NCBI RefSeq assembly: GCF_007097485.1
Contig: NZ_VKDE01000002.1
Coordinates: forward strand, 62,001 to 126,000
Source of the DNA: Carboxylicivirga sp. M1479
GTDB taxonomy: Bacteria > Bacteroidota > Bacteroidia > Bacteroidales > Marinilabiliaceae
Direction: 5' to 3'
DNA: 64,000 bases
Below, one piece after another: positions 25,816 to 35,091 of this stretch. Made by a program: the position numbers and the translations under genes. The notes under the pieces were generated by a model. It saw only the letters and a program-made list of their open reading frames with translations, had not been told where the DNA came from and did no database searches. Each line of letters begins with the position of its first letter. Position 1 is the first letter of the stretch.

Positions 25816-26514
25816 ATGAAAGTAGAGGATTACAAAGTTCTTTTAGTTGATGATGAGCCTGATATACTAGAGTTTGTCAGTTATAACATGCGAAAAGAAG
25901 GCTTTCAGGTATTAACGGCGAATAATGGACAAGAGGCTATTGCTATTGCGGAGGCCGAATTACCAGAGTTGATTATTTTGGATGTGATGATGCCAGAAAT
26001 GGATGGAATTGAAACGTGCGAGGAAATGAAAAAGATTCCTGCTCTAAAGAATTCTATCATTGCGTTTCTAACCGCCAGAGGAGAGGATTATTCTCAAATT
26101 GCAGGTTTTGATGCCGGAGCAGATGATTATATAACAAAGCCTATTAAACCTAAGGTGTTGATATCACGCGCCAAAGCTTTGCTGAAAAGATATAGGTCAG
26201 GAGATGAAATGCCAGAAACAAATGAAAGCCACATCATTAAAATAGGCGATCTAACCATTGATCGTGAGCGCTATTTGGTAATTAATGCCGGCGAAGAGTT
26301 AATTCTGCCTAAAAAGGAATTTGAATTGCTTGTTTTATTAGTTTCTAAGCCCGAGAAAGTTTTTACGCGTGATGAAATATATAATACTGTTTGGGGCGAT
26401 AACATTATTGTTGGAGATCGAACCATAGATGTTCATATTCGTAAGTTACGCGAGAAAATAGGACAAGATCATATTAAAACCATTAAAGGAGTAGGTTATA
26501 AATACGTTGTTTAA
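25816..26514 (+). CDS. PhoB/OmpR-family response regulator
   Basis: A 232-residue transcription factor. I prefer the ATG at 25816 because the receiver domain begins immediately (MKVEDYKVLLVDDEPDILEF). Asp12/Asp13, phospho-acceptor Asp56 in LIILDVMMPEMDG, the Thr in FLTARGED and Lys in DDYITKPIKP are all present. The C-terminal winged helix (about 135-232) has LPKKEFELLVLL, FTRDEIYNTVWG and RTIDVHIRKLREKIG, the OmpR/PhoB DNA-binding signature that binds tandem direct repeats of about 11 bp. Such repeats occur four times nearby, making this the natural candidate to bind them. Confidence 0.93.
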   Translation: MKVEDYKVLLVDDEPDILEFVSYNMRKEGFQVLTANNGQEAIAIAEAELPELIILDVMMPEMDGIETCEEMKKIPALKNSIIAFLTARGEDYSQIAGFDAGADDYITKPIKPKVLISRAKALLKRYRSGDEMPETNESHIIKIGDLTIDRERYLVINAGEELILPKKEFELLVLLVSKPEKVFTRDEIYNTVWGDNIIVGDRTIDVHIRKLREKIGQDHIKTIKGVGYKYVV

Positions 26515-26642
26515 TACCTGATTTATCAAAACAATATACTTGTTATAAAAATTGGTCTACAATTGCAATTTCCTTACATTTATCCTTGTCTTATAAAAAA
26601 CAAGGTATTTATTTTGCTGTCTTAATTTGCAAAGCTATGTAT

Positions 26643-27068
26643 ATGAGAAATTTATTTACAATTATTGCTGTTGTTGGTCTTTTGGTAACAGTTGGATGTA
26701 AAGATAAACCAACCAAGAAACCTCAAAAACCAGTAAAAACAGCTGTTGTTCAGAAGCCTGTTGTTAAAGACACGGTTAAAAAAGTGGTTGAAAAGCCAAA
26801 AGTTAAGCCTGCTCCTCCAAAACCTGCCGACAAATACTTTTTAATTGCAGGAAGTTTCGCCAGCATGGATAATGCCAATGTTTTTAAAACAAAGTTGATT
26901 GCCGATGGCTATAATGCACAGGTAATCGAACGTCCAGGTGGCCCCAACGGAGAGTTTTATAAGGTAGCTTACAAAGGATTTTATGATAGAAAAGAAGCTT
27001 ATGCCGAGTTAAGAACTGCTCGAAATAGTGAAGATCATAGTGATGTGTGGTTACTGGTAAAAAAATAA
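26643..27068 (+). CDS. SPOR-domain lipoprotein
   Basis: I chose the ATG at 26643 because it gives a clean lipoprotein signal (MRNLFTIIAVVGLLVTVGC). A Lys/Pro/Val-rich linker of about 50 residues spans the periplasm, followed by a C-terminal SPOR domain (KYFLIAGSFASMDNANVFKT, YKVAYKGFYDRKEAYAEL). SPOR domains bind denuded glycan strands of peptidoglycan, often at the division site. Two hairpins follow the gene. Confidence 0.9.
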   Translation: MRNLFTIIAVVGLLVTVGCKDKPTKKPQKPVKTAVVQKPVVKDTVKKVVEKPKVKPAPPKPADKYFLIAGSFASMDNANVFKTKLIADGYNAQVIERPGGPNGEFYKVAYKGFYDRKEAYAELRTARNSEDHSDVWLLVKK

Positions 27069-27074
27069 AATAAG

Positions 27075-27092
27075 GCAGCTCTCGGTAGCTGC
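27075..27092 (+). other. Small hairpin after SPOR gene
   Basis: GCAGCT/AGCTGC with a 6-nt loop, 6 bp after the SPOR stop; no T-tract directly behind it. Confidence 0.4.
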
Positions 27093-27110
27093 ACCCCAAT
27101 AAAAAATACA

Positions 27111-27161
27111 ACCATTTTGCGAATCGTAATACTCATTACGATTCGCAAAATGGTTTTTTTG
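27111..27161 (+). terminator. Terminator with a perfect 20-bp stem
   Basis: Arms 27111-27130 and 27135-27154 are perfectly complementary around the tetraloop ACTC, followed by seven T residues and preceded by an A-rich run, so it can work on both strands. The stem is much longer than other terminators here. Confidence 0.85.
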
Positions 27162-27308
27162 TACCTGCCAAAATAACTTATGGTTAAGTACATTGTTCGT
27201 TCCACTGCCGTGTTTTTGACAAATGATGAATTAAGCTTATATTACCATATCTATGCTATTTGTTTTTATAGCAGTGGTTTAGTGTTGGGTCAATAAAATA
27301 TTTGCAGC

Positions 27309-28651
27309 ATGAAGTCAGAACATTACTACCACCTTATACGGAGAGCTGGTTTTGGTTCCAAACTAGAATTGGAAGAAGCGCTTAATGATGATCGCGAACA
27401 AGTTGTTGCACGCCTTTTCGAAGAAAAGGCAAAGGTGGAACCATTGCTAATCGATTACCCTAAGCTTACTCAAGAGGAAATAAGGAACCTAAATGAAGTA
27501 CAGAAAAAGGATTTACAGAAGCTAAATCGGAAAAAGATTGCGGAGCATAACATGGCTTGGCTCAATCGAATGGTGTATTCAGATAGTTTTTTGCGCGAAC
27601 GAATGACCTTTTTTGGTCCACACTTTTTGTTACTTCAGGCAAGAATATTCGCTTTGTTGAATCCTTTAATAATACACTAAGAAACTATGCCTTGGATGAT
27701 TTCAAGATATTGATAACAGCAGTGTCAAAGGAAGCCAATATGCTTAGTTATCTCGATAATAACAAAAACAAAAAGCAATCGCCCAACGAGAACTTTGCCC
27801 GTGAGCTGATGGAACTTTTTACCTTGGGACGCGATGTGCTCTATTCCGAACAAGATATTAAAGAAGCTGCCAGGGCTTTTACAGGCTGGCGATATAACGC
27901 CGAGGGTGAGTTTATTAATGTTAAGAGGCAGCACGATGACGGTGAAAAGCTTTTTTTGAATCAAAGGGGGAATTTTGACGGCGATGATATCATTCGCATT
28001 CTACTGGAACAAAAGGAATGTGCCTATTATTTGTGCACACGAATTTATAAGCATTTTGTCAATGATGAGGTCGACGAGGGTAATGTTCAATCAATGGTTA
28101 AAGAGTTTTATCCTCACTATAATATTGAAGCGCTGATGCGTTTTGTATTTAACGCTAACTGGTTTTACTCCAACAATAATATCAATGCCAAGATTAAGTC
28201 TCCCATTGAATTATTGGTTGGTTTAAATCGCCTGATTCCTTATCGTGTTGATAAACCCAAACAACTTATTATGGTGCAGCGAATGCTGGGGCAGGTGCTG
28301 CATGAACCGCCCAATGTTGCTGGGTGGCCAGGTGGAAAAGAATGGATCGATAGCAATACGCTTATGACGCGACTACGCTTGCCATCTTTGCTTTTGAACG
28401 GGGGCATGATTGAGTCAGACCTACCAATGGAGGCCAACGAAAAAGAACGAAAACGAAAAAAGGCACTATTGAAAGTCAGTGTTGATTGGGATTATTTAAG
28501 CGCTGCCCTATCGTTGTTAGATAATTTTATGCTCAATGAAATTGTGATTGGTGAGCAGCCAAAGGCATCGGTCAAAGCAATTGTTGAAGAAGATGACATT
28601 CAGAAGTATCTGTTAAAACTCATTTCTATACCTGAATATCAAATGTGTTAA
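27309..28651 (+). pseudogene. DUF1800 protein, frameshifted at a T6 run
   Basis: The first frame (27309-27680, 123 aa) has the DUF1800 start (HYYHLIRRAGFGSKLELEEAL) and reaches FLRERMTFF, then turns to nonsense. The second frame restores the family sequence from 27617 (STLFVTSGKNIRFVESF) through SPNENFARELMELFTLG and GWPGGKEWIDSNTL to 28651. Adding one T to the six at 27609-27614 would encode the conserved FFW and join the frames into about 448 residues. It is either an inactivating mutation, a homopolymer sequencing error, or slippage. DUF1800 genes usually precede a DUF1501 gene, as here; the pair is exported and of unknown function. Confidence 0.88.
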
Positions 28652-28666
28652 TCAAGCCCAACTGCC

Positions 28667-29842
28667 ATGAAAAGAAGAAATTTTATAAAGACAAGTTTTG
28701 TTGCTGGATCAACACTGATGATACCTGGTTTTTTACAGGCTCTTAATAAAGAAACTGTAGGGCAGGGGAATAACAAGTTGATTGTGATACAATTGTCAGG
28801 GGGTAATGATGGGCTCAACACTTTTGTGCCTTATCGCAATGATTCTTATTACAATTTACGACCCAATATTGGCCTTTCAGCTAAGGAGTTAATTAAATGC
28901 GATTCAGAAATGGCTTTTCATCAGTCCTTGGCTCAGCTGGCCAATATGTTTGATAATGGAGAAGTAAATATTATTAACCAAGTTGGCTACCCCAATCAAA
29001 ATAAATCTCATTTTAGGGCGAGCGATATTTGGTTGTCAGCCAGTGGGGCGAATCAATATTTGCAAAGCGGTTGGTTGGGACGTTACCTTGATGCTGAATG
29101 TACTTACCCCCATGCTGCAATTCAGTATGGTGTTCATAAGTCCTTGGCTTTAAAAGGTAAAAAGGGCTTGGGCATGGTTTTAACAAACCCGCAACAGCTT
29201 TATAATTTCAGTAACGAGCCATTTTTGAAAGCTTTGGCCAGCTCCCCTGCATCTAATAAGACAGATGTTGGCTTTTTATATAAGACCCTGGTGAATACAC
29301 AACAATCTGCTGATTATCTATATCATACATCCAGGCAATATAAAAGCATAGTTGATTATCCCAAGTCCAAATTTGGGCAGTCATTAAAAGTAATAGGTAG
29401 CTTAATGGCTTCTGGCATTCAAACCAATGTATTTTATAATGAGATAGGTGGTTTTGATACTCACTCTAATCAGCTTAACAGACAGAAACAACTTTTATTG
29501 CAGTTAGATGAAGGATTAAAGGCATTAAAGGATGACCTAAAAGCTTCGGGTAACTGGAATAATACGCGAATATTAATCTTTTCAGAATTTGGTCGTCGTA
29601 TAAAAGAAAACGGAAGCAAGGGAACTGATCATGGCAAAGCGAACAACGTTTGGCTAATAGGTGGCGGATTAAAGAAACCGGGTTTCTACAATTCGCCGAG
29701 TAACTTGGATATGCATAGTAATAACGACCTTTTACATACGGTTGATTTTCGATCAATTTACGCCAGTGTTATACATCAATGGTTAAAAGCCGATTACCGA
29801 TCAATTATTGGACGTGATCATCAGCCAATGGATGTGCTATAA
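28667..29842 (+). CDS. DUF1501 protein with twin-arginine-like signal
   Basis: A 391-residue exported protein. The N-terminus MKRRNFIKTSFVAGSTLM resembles a Tat signal (RRNFIK). The body has the DUF1501 landmarks: VIQLSGGNDGLNTFVPYRND near the start, NQNKSHFRASDIWLS, FYNEIGGFDTHSNQL, and ILIFSEFGRRIKENGSKGTD followed by HGKANNVWLIGGG. These acidic and histidine-rich segments resemble the alkaline phosphatase/sulfatase superfamily, so a metal-dependent hydrolase is possible. Translated 15 bp after the DUF1800 frame, so the two form an operon. Confidence 0.9.
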   Translation: MKRRNFIKTSFVAGSTLMIPGFLQALNKETVGQGNNKLIVIQLSGGNDGLNTFVPYRNDSYYNLRPNIGLSAKELIKCDSEMAFHQSLAQLANMFDNGEVNIINQVGYPNQNKSHFRASDIWLSASGANQYLQSGWLGRYLDAECTYPHAAIQYGVHKSLALKGKKGLGMVLTNPQQLYNFSNEPFLKALASSPASNKTDVGFLYKTLVNTQQSADYLYHTSRQYKSIVDYPKSKFGQSLKVIGSLMASGIQTNVFYNEIGGFDTHSNQLNRQKQLLLQLDEGLKALKDDLKASGNWNNTRILIFSEFGRRIKENGSKGTDHGKANNVWLIGGGLKKPGFYNSPSNLDMHSNNDLLHTVDFRSIYASVIHQWLKADYRSIIGRDHQPMDVL

Positions 29843-29884
29843 AACTGCAGCGAATAATAACTTTAACATCAATTTCGTTTTATT

Positions 29885-29892
29885 TATCTTTG
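29885..29892 (+). promoter_or_regulatory. -7 promoter element TATCTTTG of rfaE1
   Basis: Perfect TAnnTTTG located 16 bp before the ATG at 29909, implying a very short 5' leader. No clear TTTG at -33. Confidence 0.45.
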
Positions 29893-29908
29893 GGCCAAAA
29901 TTAGCGGA

Positions 29909-30907
29909 ATGATTAGAAAGGAGCTTACTCAAATTTTTGATGCATTTGATAAGATGCACATACTGATTATTGGTGATGTAATGGTAGATTCATACCTATG
30001 GGGTGATGTCAACCGTATTTCGCCGGAGGCTCCCGTGCCTATTTTGGCAACTACCGAAAGAGAAAATCGACTTGGTGGAGCTGCTAACGTAGCATTAAAT
30101 ATTCAGTCTTTGGGAGCAACACCAATTATGTGTTCCGTTATTGCCAACGATGAGGCTAGCAATATCTTTATGCAGCTTTTAGATAAGCATCAATTACCAT
30201 CTCAGGGAATTATTTCTTCGGGAAGTAGAAAGACGACTGTAAAAACACGCATCATTAGTCAGAATCAGCATTTGTTACGTATTGATGAGGAAGAGAATAC
30301 ACCTTTGGATACGGTTCTGGAGAAGAAATTACAAGCCCATATCGAGGATTTATTGAATACTTATAAGATTGATGCCATTATTTTCGAAGATTATGACAAA
30401 GGTGTACTAACACCATCCACGATAGAAAAAACCATTGCTTCAGCTCAAAATAAGGGAATACCGACTTTGGTTGACCCCAAAAAACGAAACTTTCTGGCAT
30501 ACGGTGGTGTAACATTTTTTAAGCCAAACCTTAAGGAGTTTAATGAGGGTGCTAAAGTGGAATTGAATGGCAGTGACAAGAGTAAGCTGGTGAAGGCAGC
30601 ACGAACTTTTGTTGAGACGCATAATATCCATCATTTTATGGTGACGATGGCAGAGAAGGGGGTAATGATTCTCAATCAAAAGGGGCATCATTTTATTCCG
30701 GCCGAAGTTAGGGATATAGCCGATGTTTCTGGTGCAGGAGATACCGTGATAAGTGTAAGCGCATTGTGTTTAGCGTCTGGCTTAGAAGAAAAATTAGTGG
30801 CCGGAATAGCTAATTTGGCTGGGGGCTTAGTGTGTGAGCATCCGGGAGTTGTATCTATTGATAAGCATGAGTTACTTGAGGAGTGTTTTGTGAAACTAAG
30901 TAATTAA
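29909..30907 (+). CDS. rfaE1: D-glycero-beta-D-manno-heptose 7-phosphate kinase
   Basis: A 332-residue PfkB-family kinase that phosphorylates heptose-7-phosphate at C1 in ADP-heptose synthesis for LPS core. It shows the RfaE N-terminal pattern: HILIIGDVMVDSYLWGDVNR, ISPEAPVPIL, NRLGGAANVALNIQSLGA, IIFEDYDKGVLTP, VDPKKRNF and the catalytic DVSGAGDTVIS with its base Asp. The nucleotidyltransferase half of bifunctional HldE is absent, so it is the split RfaE1 form. gmhA, the preceding step, is at 60787 in the same window. Confidence 0.92.
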   Translation: MIRKELTQIFDAFDKMHILIIGDVMVDSYLWGDVNRISPEAPVPILATTERENRLGGAANVALNIQSLGATPIMCSVIANDEASNIFMQLLDKHQLPSQGIISSGSRKTTVKTRIISQNQHLLRIDEEENTPLDTVLEKKLQAHIEDLLNTYKIDAIIFEDYDKGVLTPSTIEKTIASAQNKGIPTLVDPKKRNFLAYGGVTFFKPNLKEFNEGAKVELNGSDKSKLVKAARTFVETHNIHHFMVTMAEKGVMILNQKGHHFIPAEVRDIADVSGAGDTVISVSALCLASGLEEKLVAGIANLAGGLVCEHPGVVSIDKHELLEECFVKLSN

Positions 30908-31042
30908 GCACATTAAAAATGTAACATCAGCTATTTTTGTGCGTAGCTAGCCTATATGTTTGAGAAAGTTTTAACTTTGGCTTTCTGAAAATAATTAACC
31001 ATTTTGTAGCCCCTTAACTTCAATATTAAAAAACACCATCAT

Positions 31043-31822
31043 ATGGCGAAAATCATTGCTTTAGCAAACCAAAAAGGAGGAGTTGGAAAAACAACAACAG
31101 CGATCAATCTGGCAGCTAGTTTGGCTGTTTTAGAATATAAAGTATTAATTGTTGATGCTGATCCACAGGCTAATGCTACTTCAGGACTAGGTTTTGATTT
31201 GCGAGAGGTTGAGAACAGCATCTATGAGTGTATTATAGACGGGACAGATCCTAAACAAGCTGCACTACAAACGGAAATAGAGCATTTGCATGTTTTACCA
31301 TCGCATATTGATTTGGTTGGTGCAGAAATAGAAATGCTGAATTTGCCAGATAGAGAAAAGGTATTAAGCAAGGTGTTGGAGCAAGTGCGCGATCAATACG
31401 ATTTCATCTTAATTGACTGTTCTCCATCCTTAGGCTTGATTACAGTAAATGCATTATCGGCAGCCGATTCTGTTATAATACCAGTTCAGTGTGAGTATTT
31501 TGCATTGGAAGGGCTGGGTAAACTTTTGAATACAATTAAAATTATTCAAAGCCGTTTAAACCCTGAGTTGGAAATTGAAGGTTTCTTGTTAACGATGTTT
31601 GATTCGCGCTTGAACTTATCAAATCAAGTGGTGGAAGAAGTGCAACGTCATTTCCAAGACATGGTTTTTGAAACACTGGTATCACGAAATATTAAATTAA
31701 GTGAGGCGCCAAGTTATGGTAAGGCCGTGGTAATGTATGATGCAACTTCAAAGGGAGCCATTAATTACTTGAATTTGGCTCGTGAATTATTAAAGAAGAA
31801 TAATTTGTCGGAGAAGAAATAA
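31043..31822 (+). CDS. parA: Chromosome partitioning ATPase ParA
   Basis: A 259-residue ParA/Soj Walker ATPase. The deviant Walker A KGGVGKTT lies at residues 11-18 directly after the start (no N-terminal helix-turn-helix), followed by LIVDADPQANATSGLG and FILIDCSPSLGLITVNAL. The short form without a DNA-binding domain is the chromosomal type. It drives origin segregation with ParB, encoded 46 bp downstream. Confidence 0.97.
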   Translation: MAKIIALANQKGGVGKTTTAINLAASLAVLEYKVLIVDADPQANATSGLGFDLREVENSIYECIIDGTDPKQAALQTEIEHLHVLPSHIDLVGAEIEMLNLPDREKVLSKVLEQVRDQYDFILIDCSPSLGLITVNALSAADSVIIPVQCEYFALEGLGKLLNTIKIIQSRLNPELEIEGFLLTMFDSRLNLSNQVVEEVQRHFQDMVFETLVSRNIKLSEAPSYGKAVVMYDATSKGAINYLNLARELLKKNNLSEKK

Positions 31823-31868
31823 TTATTCTCTGACTTACACATAAAAAGAACAAACGATAAATAATAAG

Positions 31869-32753
31869 ATGGCAAGAAAGAGCGCTTTAGGACGTGGATT
31901 GGGAGCATTAATTGAGAATGCAGATGAGGTAACTCAAAGAAGAGAAACCAAGCCAGCAGCATCAATTAACGAAATTGAGATTGATAAAATTGAGGTTAAT
32001 CCATGGCAGCCACGTACTAAATTTGATGAGGAGCGTTTGCTTGAGCTATCAGAATCAATAAAGCAAATAGGTATTGTTCAACCATTGACTTTACGTCAGA
32101 TTGGACCTAATAAATACCAGCTTATTGCAGGTGAGCGTCGTTACCGTGCTTCGAAATTAGCCAGTTTGGAAAAAGTGCCAGCTTATGTTCGTACGGCCGA
32201 CGATGATACCATGTTGGAAATGGCTTTGGTTGAGAATATTCAACGCGAAGACCTGGATCCAATAGAAGTAGCGATTAGTTATCAACGATTAATTGATGAA
32301 TGTAAGCTAACGCAAGAAAGCATGTCGGAGCGTGTTGGTAAAAAACGATCGACGATAGCTAACTATTTGCGTTTATTAAAATTACCAGCCGAAGTACAGT
32401 TAGGACTTGTTGAAAAACACATTAGCATGGGGCATGCCCGAGCCATTGTTAGTGTTGAAGATTCAAATGCTCAACTAATGATTTTTGCCGAAACCATCAA
32501 AAATGACCTGTCTGTGCGTAAAGTTGAACAGATGGTGCGTGATTTAAATAATGGTGGTGAGGAGAAAAACCCTGTCAAATCGAAAAAAAATCTACCTAAA
32601 GAGTACGAGGCATTGAAGTCTCAGTTGTCTACTTTCTTTAGAACGAATATCCAATTTTCAAGAGCTGATGATGGAAAAGGAAAAATTGTTATTCCATTTG
32701 GTTCAGATGAAGATTTGGAAAAAATTATCAGCATTTTGGATAAAGCAAAATAA
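31869..32753 (+). CDS. parB: Chromosome partitioning protein ParB
   Basis: A 294-residue CTP-dependent DNA clamp. It starts with the ParA-contact segment RKSALGRGLGALI, has the ParB/Srx box YQLIAGERRYRASKLA (motif GERRxRA) and VENIQREDLDPIE, a helix-turn-helix for parS recognition (ESMSERVGKKRSTIANYLRL) and a C-terminal dimerisation domain. I found no good parS site by eye in the window. Confidence 0.97.
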   Translation: MARKSALGRGLGALIENADEVTQRRETKPAASINEIEIDKIEVNPWQPRTKFDEERLLELSESIKQIGIVQPLTLRQIGPNKYQLIAGERRYRASKLASLEKVPAYVRTADDDTMLEMALVENIQREDLDPIEVAISYQRLIDECKLTQESMSERVGKKRSTIANYLRLLKLPAEVQLGLVEKHISMGHARAIVSVEDSNAQLMIFAETIKNDLSVRKVEQMVRDLNNGGEEKNPVKSKKNLPKEYEALKSQLSTFFRTNIQFSRADDGKGKIVIPFGSDEDLEKIISILDKAK

Positions 32754-32785
32754 TAGCAGTTTATTTGCTTTAAATACCATGAGAT

Positions 32786-33439
32786 TTGACCGTAACAAAT
32801 AAATATTACTGGCTATGGTGCTGTGTAGCACTTTTCTTTTTGTCATTGCCTCTTACAGCGCAACGGACTGAGGAGTTTGTGTCGCAAGGTGATACAGCAA
32901 TATTAAAAGGTGTTGTGGTAGATACTCCTGTTGTTGAGAAAAAGCATTCGCCGCACAAAGCATCTTTCTATGCTGCTATCTTGCCTGGTATGGGGCAGGC
33001 CTACAATAAAAAATATTGGAAGATACCCATTTTATATGCTGGTATTGGAGGTGTTGCTTACGGTATTCATTTCAATACCAAGTACTACAATAAGTATAAA
33101 GCAGCTTATCGCGATTTTGTAATTCGTGACCCAGGGAATAAAAGTTATCTGGAATTTATACCACCTAACCTAAGCGAAGAGCAAATTTATGGCGAATATG
33201 AGCAGTGGTTTGAAGAGGCATTGAATAGTAAGAAACAATACTATCGTCGTTATCGCGATTTAAGCTACATTGGCATGATAGGCCTTTATGTTTTGCAAAT
33301 TGTTGATGCTTCTGTTGATGCTCATTTTAATAATTTCGATATCAGTGATGATTTGTCGATGCAGGTGCAGCCATCTATGATGCCTCCTGTGCCTGGTGAT
33401 TTTGCGGGAGTTGGCCTGCAATTAAAATTTAAATTTTAG
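32786..33439 (+). CDS. DUF5683 membrane protein
   Basis: A 217-residue protein with an N-terminal signal (WCCVALFFLSLPLTAQ) and the DUF5683 core: HKASFYAAILPGMGQAYNKK, KIPILYAGIGGVAYGIHF, YRDFVIRD and IGLYVLQIVDASVDAHF, with two to three hydrophobic segments. The only start in this frame upstream of the signal is TTG at 32786; an ATG at 32779 is out of frame and stops after seven codons. Position between parB and a MltD-like gene is conserved in many Bacteroidota. Function unknown, presumably envelope-related. Confidence 0.85.
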   Translation: MTVTNKYYWLWCCVALFFLSLPLTAQRTEEFVSQGDTAILKGVVVDTPVVEKKHSPHKASFYAAILPGMGQAYNKKYWKIPILYAGIGGVAYGIHFNTKYYNKYKAAYRDFVIRDPGNKSYLEFIPPNLSEEQIYGEYEQWFEEALNSKKQYYRRYRDLSYIGMIGLYVLQIVDASVDAHFNNFDISDDLSMQVQPSMMPPVPGDFAGVGLQLKFKF

Positions 33440-33444
33440 CGTTT

Positions 33445-34983
33445 ATGCAAAAGGTGAAAGAACTGGCTTTATTGGCCTGTATGATGGTGTTGGGTTTAAT
33501 TGTAAACGCCCAAAGTGATGTTGATTCTATCCCTCAAATTGATACGCCACCATATTTAGAAGAATGTTTAGATAGCTTGGTTAATCAGTGGTATATCAGC
33601 ATGGAATCTGATGAAGTCAACTTTAGATCAGACCGCACTAAGCCCGTTGGTAAGTTACCCGATTCGGTTTATATCAAACGCATCGAAGCCATTAGCTCGC
33701 CAATGCCTTATACTTATAATTCCATTGTGCGAGGTCATATTGAATTGTATACCATCAGACGACGCGAGTTGGTTCAACGCATGTTAGGCTTATCGGAATA
33801 TTATTTCCCAATGATTGAGCATGAGTTAGATGCCCGTCAGATGCCATTGGAGTTAAAGTATCTGCCAATCATCGAATCGGCTCTAAATCCAAAAGCTTAT
33901 TCACGTGCAGGTGCATCGGGTTTGTGGCAGTTTATGTATTATACAGGTAAGCAATATGGCTTAAACATTAACTCGTATGTTGATGAGCGTCGCGATCCAT
34001 ATAAATCAACAGTGGCGGCCATTGATTTTTTAGATGATTTGTATGCCATTTATAAGGATTGGTTTTTGGTAATTGCCGCTTATAATTGTGGTCCTGGAAA
34101 CGTTAATAAAGCGATTCGCCGATCAGGAGGTCATCGCGATTTTTGGAAAATATATTATCATCTGCCTAGAGAAACCCGTGGTTATGTACCAGCATTTATT
34201 GCAGCAACCTATGCGTTTATGTATGCTCATGAGCACGATATTGTTGCCGTACCTCATAGCTTGCCTGTGGTAACCGACACAATTGCCATTCATCAGCCCT
34301 TGCATTTTAAGCAGGTGGCTGCCATGTTAGATGTTAATGTTGATTATTTACGAAGCCTCAACCCGCAATATCGAAAAGACCTTATTCCATCGGGCAACGA
34401 TTTTGCCCTGCGTTTGGCTATTAATGATGCCTCAGATTTTGCGGCTATTGAAGATTCAATTTATGCTTACAAGCGTGACACCTACTTTGTACATGGTAAG
34501 TCAACCGTAAAACCTGAGTACACAACTTATACGCCTGATACGCCAAAAAATAAGGCCACTGTTTATTATACCGTAAAGTCGGGTGATGCCATTGGTTTAA
34601 TTGCCGATTGGTACGATGTAAGAACATCGGATTTGCGCTATTGGAATAATGTCAGTAGAAACATGATACGTGTGGGACAGAAACTTAGGGTTTATGTACC
34701 TCGCGATAAAACGGAATATTACGGACGAATTAATGATTTGTCTTACTCAGAAAAACAGAAGTTAAGCAGTAAGAGTGTGACCAGTAATTCGTCAAAGCCG
34801 AAAAAGAATGAACCCATTGAAGCAGGGTATGATTATTATACCGTTCGATCGGGTGATAACTTGTGGACGATTGCTAAAAAGTACACTGGAATATCCAATA
34901 AGGATATTATGCAATTAAATGGCTTGTCAGAATCGTCCAAACTATGGGTTGGTCAGCGTTTGAAAATCAGACCAAAATCATAG
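33445..34983 (+). CDS. Membrane-bound lytic murein transglycosylase D-like, two LysM domains
   Basis: A 512-residue peptidoglycan hydrolase that starts 5 bp after the DUF5683 stop. A signal peptide ends VNAQ. The GH23 domain has LPLELKYLPIIESALNP-type sequence with the catalytic Glu in PIIESALNP, RAGASGLWQFMYYTGKQYGL, DERRDPYKST and AAYNCGPGNVNKAI. Two LysM domains bind glycan at about 372-415 (YYTVKSGDAIGLIADWYDV) and 464-508 (YYTVRSGDNLWTIAKKYTG). Architecture is that of MltD. A terminator follows at 35007. Confidence 0.93.
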   Translation: MQKVKELALLACMMVLGLIVNAQSDVDSIPQIDTPPYLEECLDSLVNQWYISMESDEVNFRSDRTKPVGKLPDSVYIKRIEAISSPMPYTYNSIVRGHIELYTIRRRELVQRMLGLSEYYFPMIEHELDARQMPLELKYLPIIESALNPKAYSRAGASGLWQFMYYTGKQYGLNINSYVDERRDPYKSTVAAIDFLDDLYAIYKDWFLVIAAYNCGPGNVNKAIRRSGGHRDFWKIYYHLPRETRGYVPAFIAATYAFMYAHEHDIVAVPHSLPVVTDTIAIHQPLHFKQVAAMLDVNVDYLRSLNPQYRKDLIPSGNDFALRLAINDASDFAAIEDSIYAYKRDTYFVHGKSTVKPEYTTYTPDTPKNKATVYYTVKSGDAIGLIADWYDVRTSDLRYWNNVSRNMIRVGQKLRVYVPRDKTEYYGRINDLSYSEKQKLSSKSVTSNSSKPKKNEPIEAGYDYYTVRSGDNLWTIAKKYTGISNKDIMQLNGLSESSKLWVGQRLKIRPKS

Positions 34984-35006
34984 TGGTTTAAAAATATGAT
35001 AAAACT

Positions 35007-35052
35007 AAAGGGGTGGATATAACAAACATAATATTCGCCCCTTATTCTTTTG
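35007..35052 (+). terminator. Terminator after MltD-like gene
   Basis: Stem 35008-35020 with 35031-35043 (AAGGGG...CCCCTT core, two wobble pairs), loop of 10 nt, followed by ATTCTTTTGTT. Confidence 0.75.
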
Positions 35053-35091
35053 TTAAAAGATAATTGTTATTTTAGAACAAACTGAAAATCA

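Noticed and set aside
32779-32802. ATG start for the DUF5683 gene
   Set aside because: This ATG is out of frame and hits a stop after seven codons; the in-frame TTG at 32786 precedes a good signal peptide.
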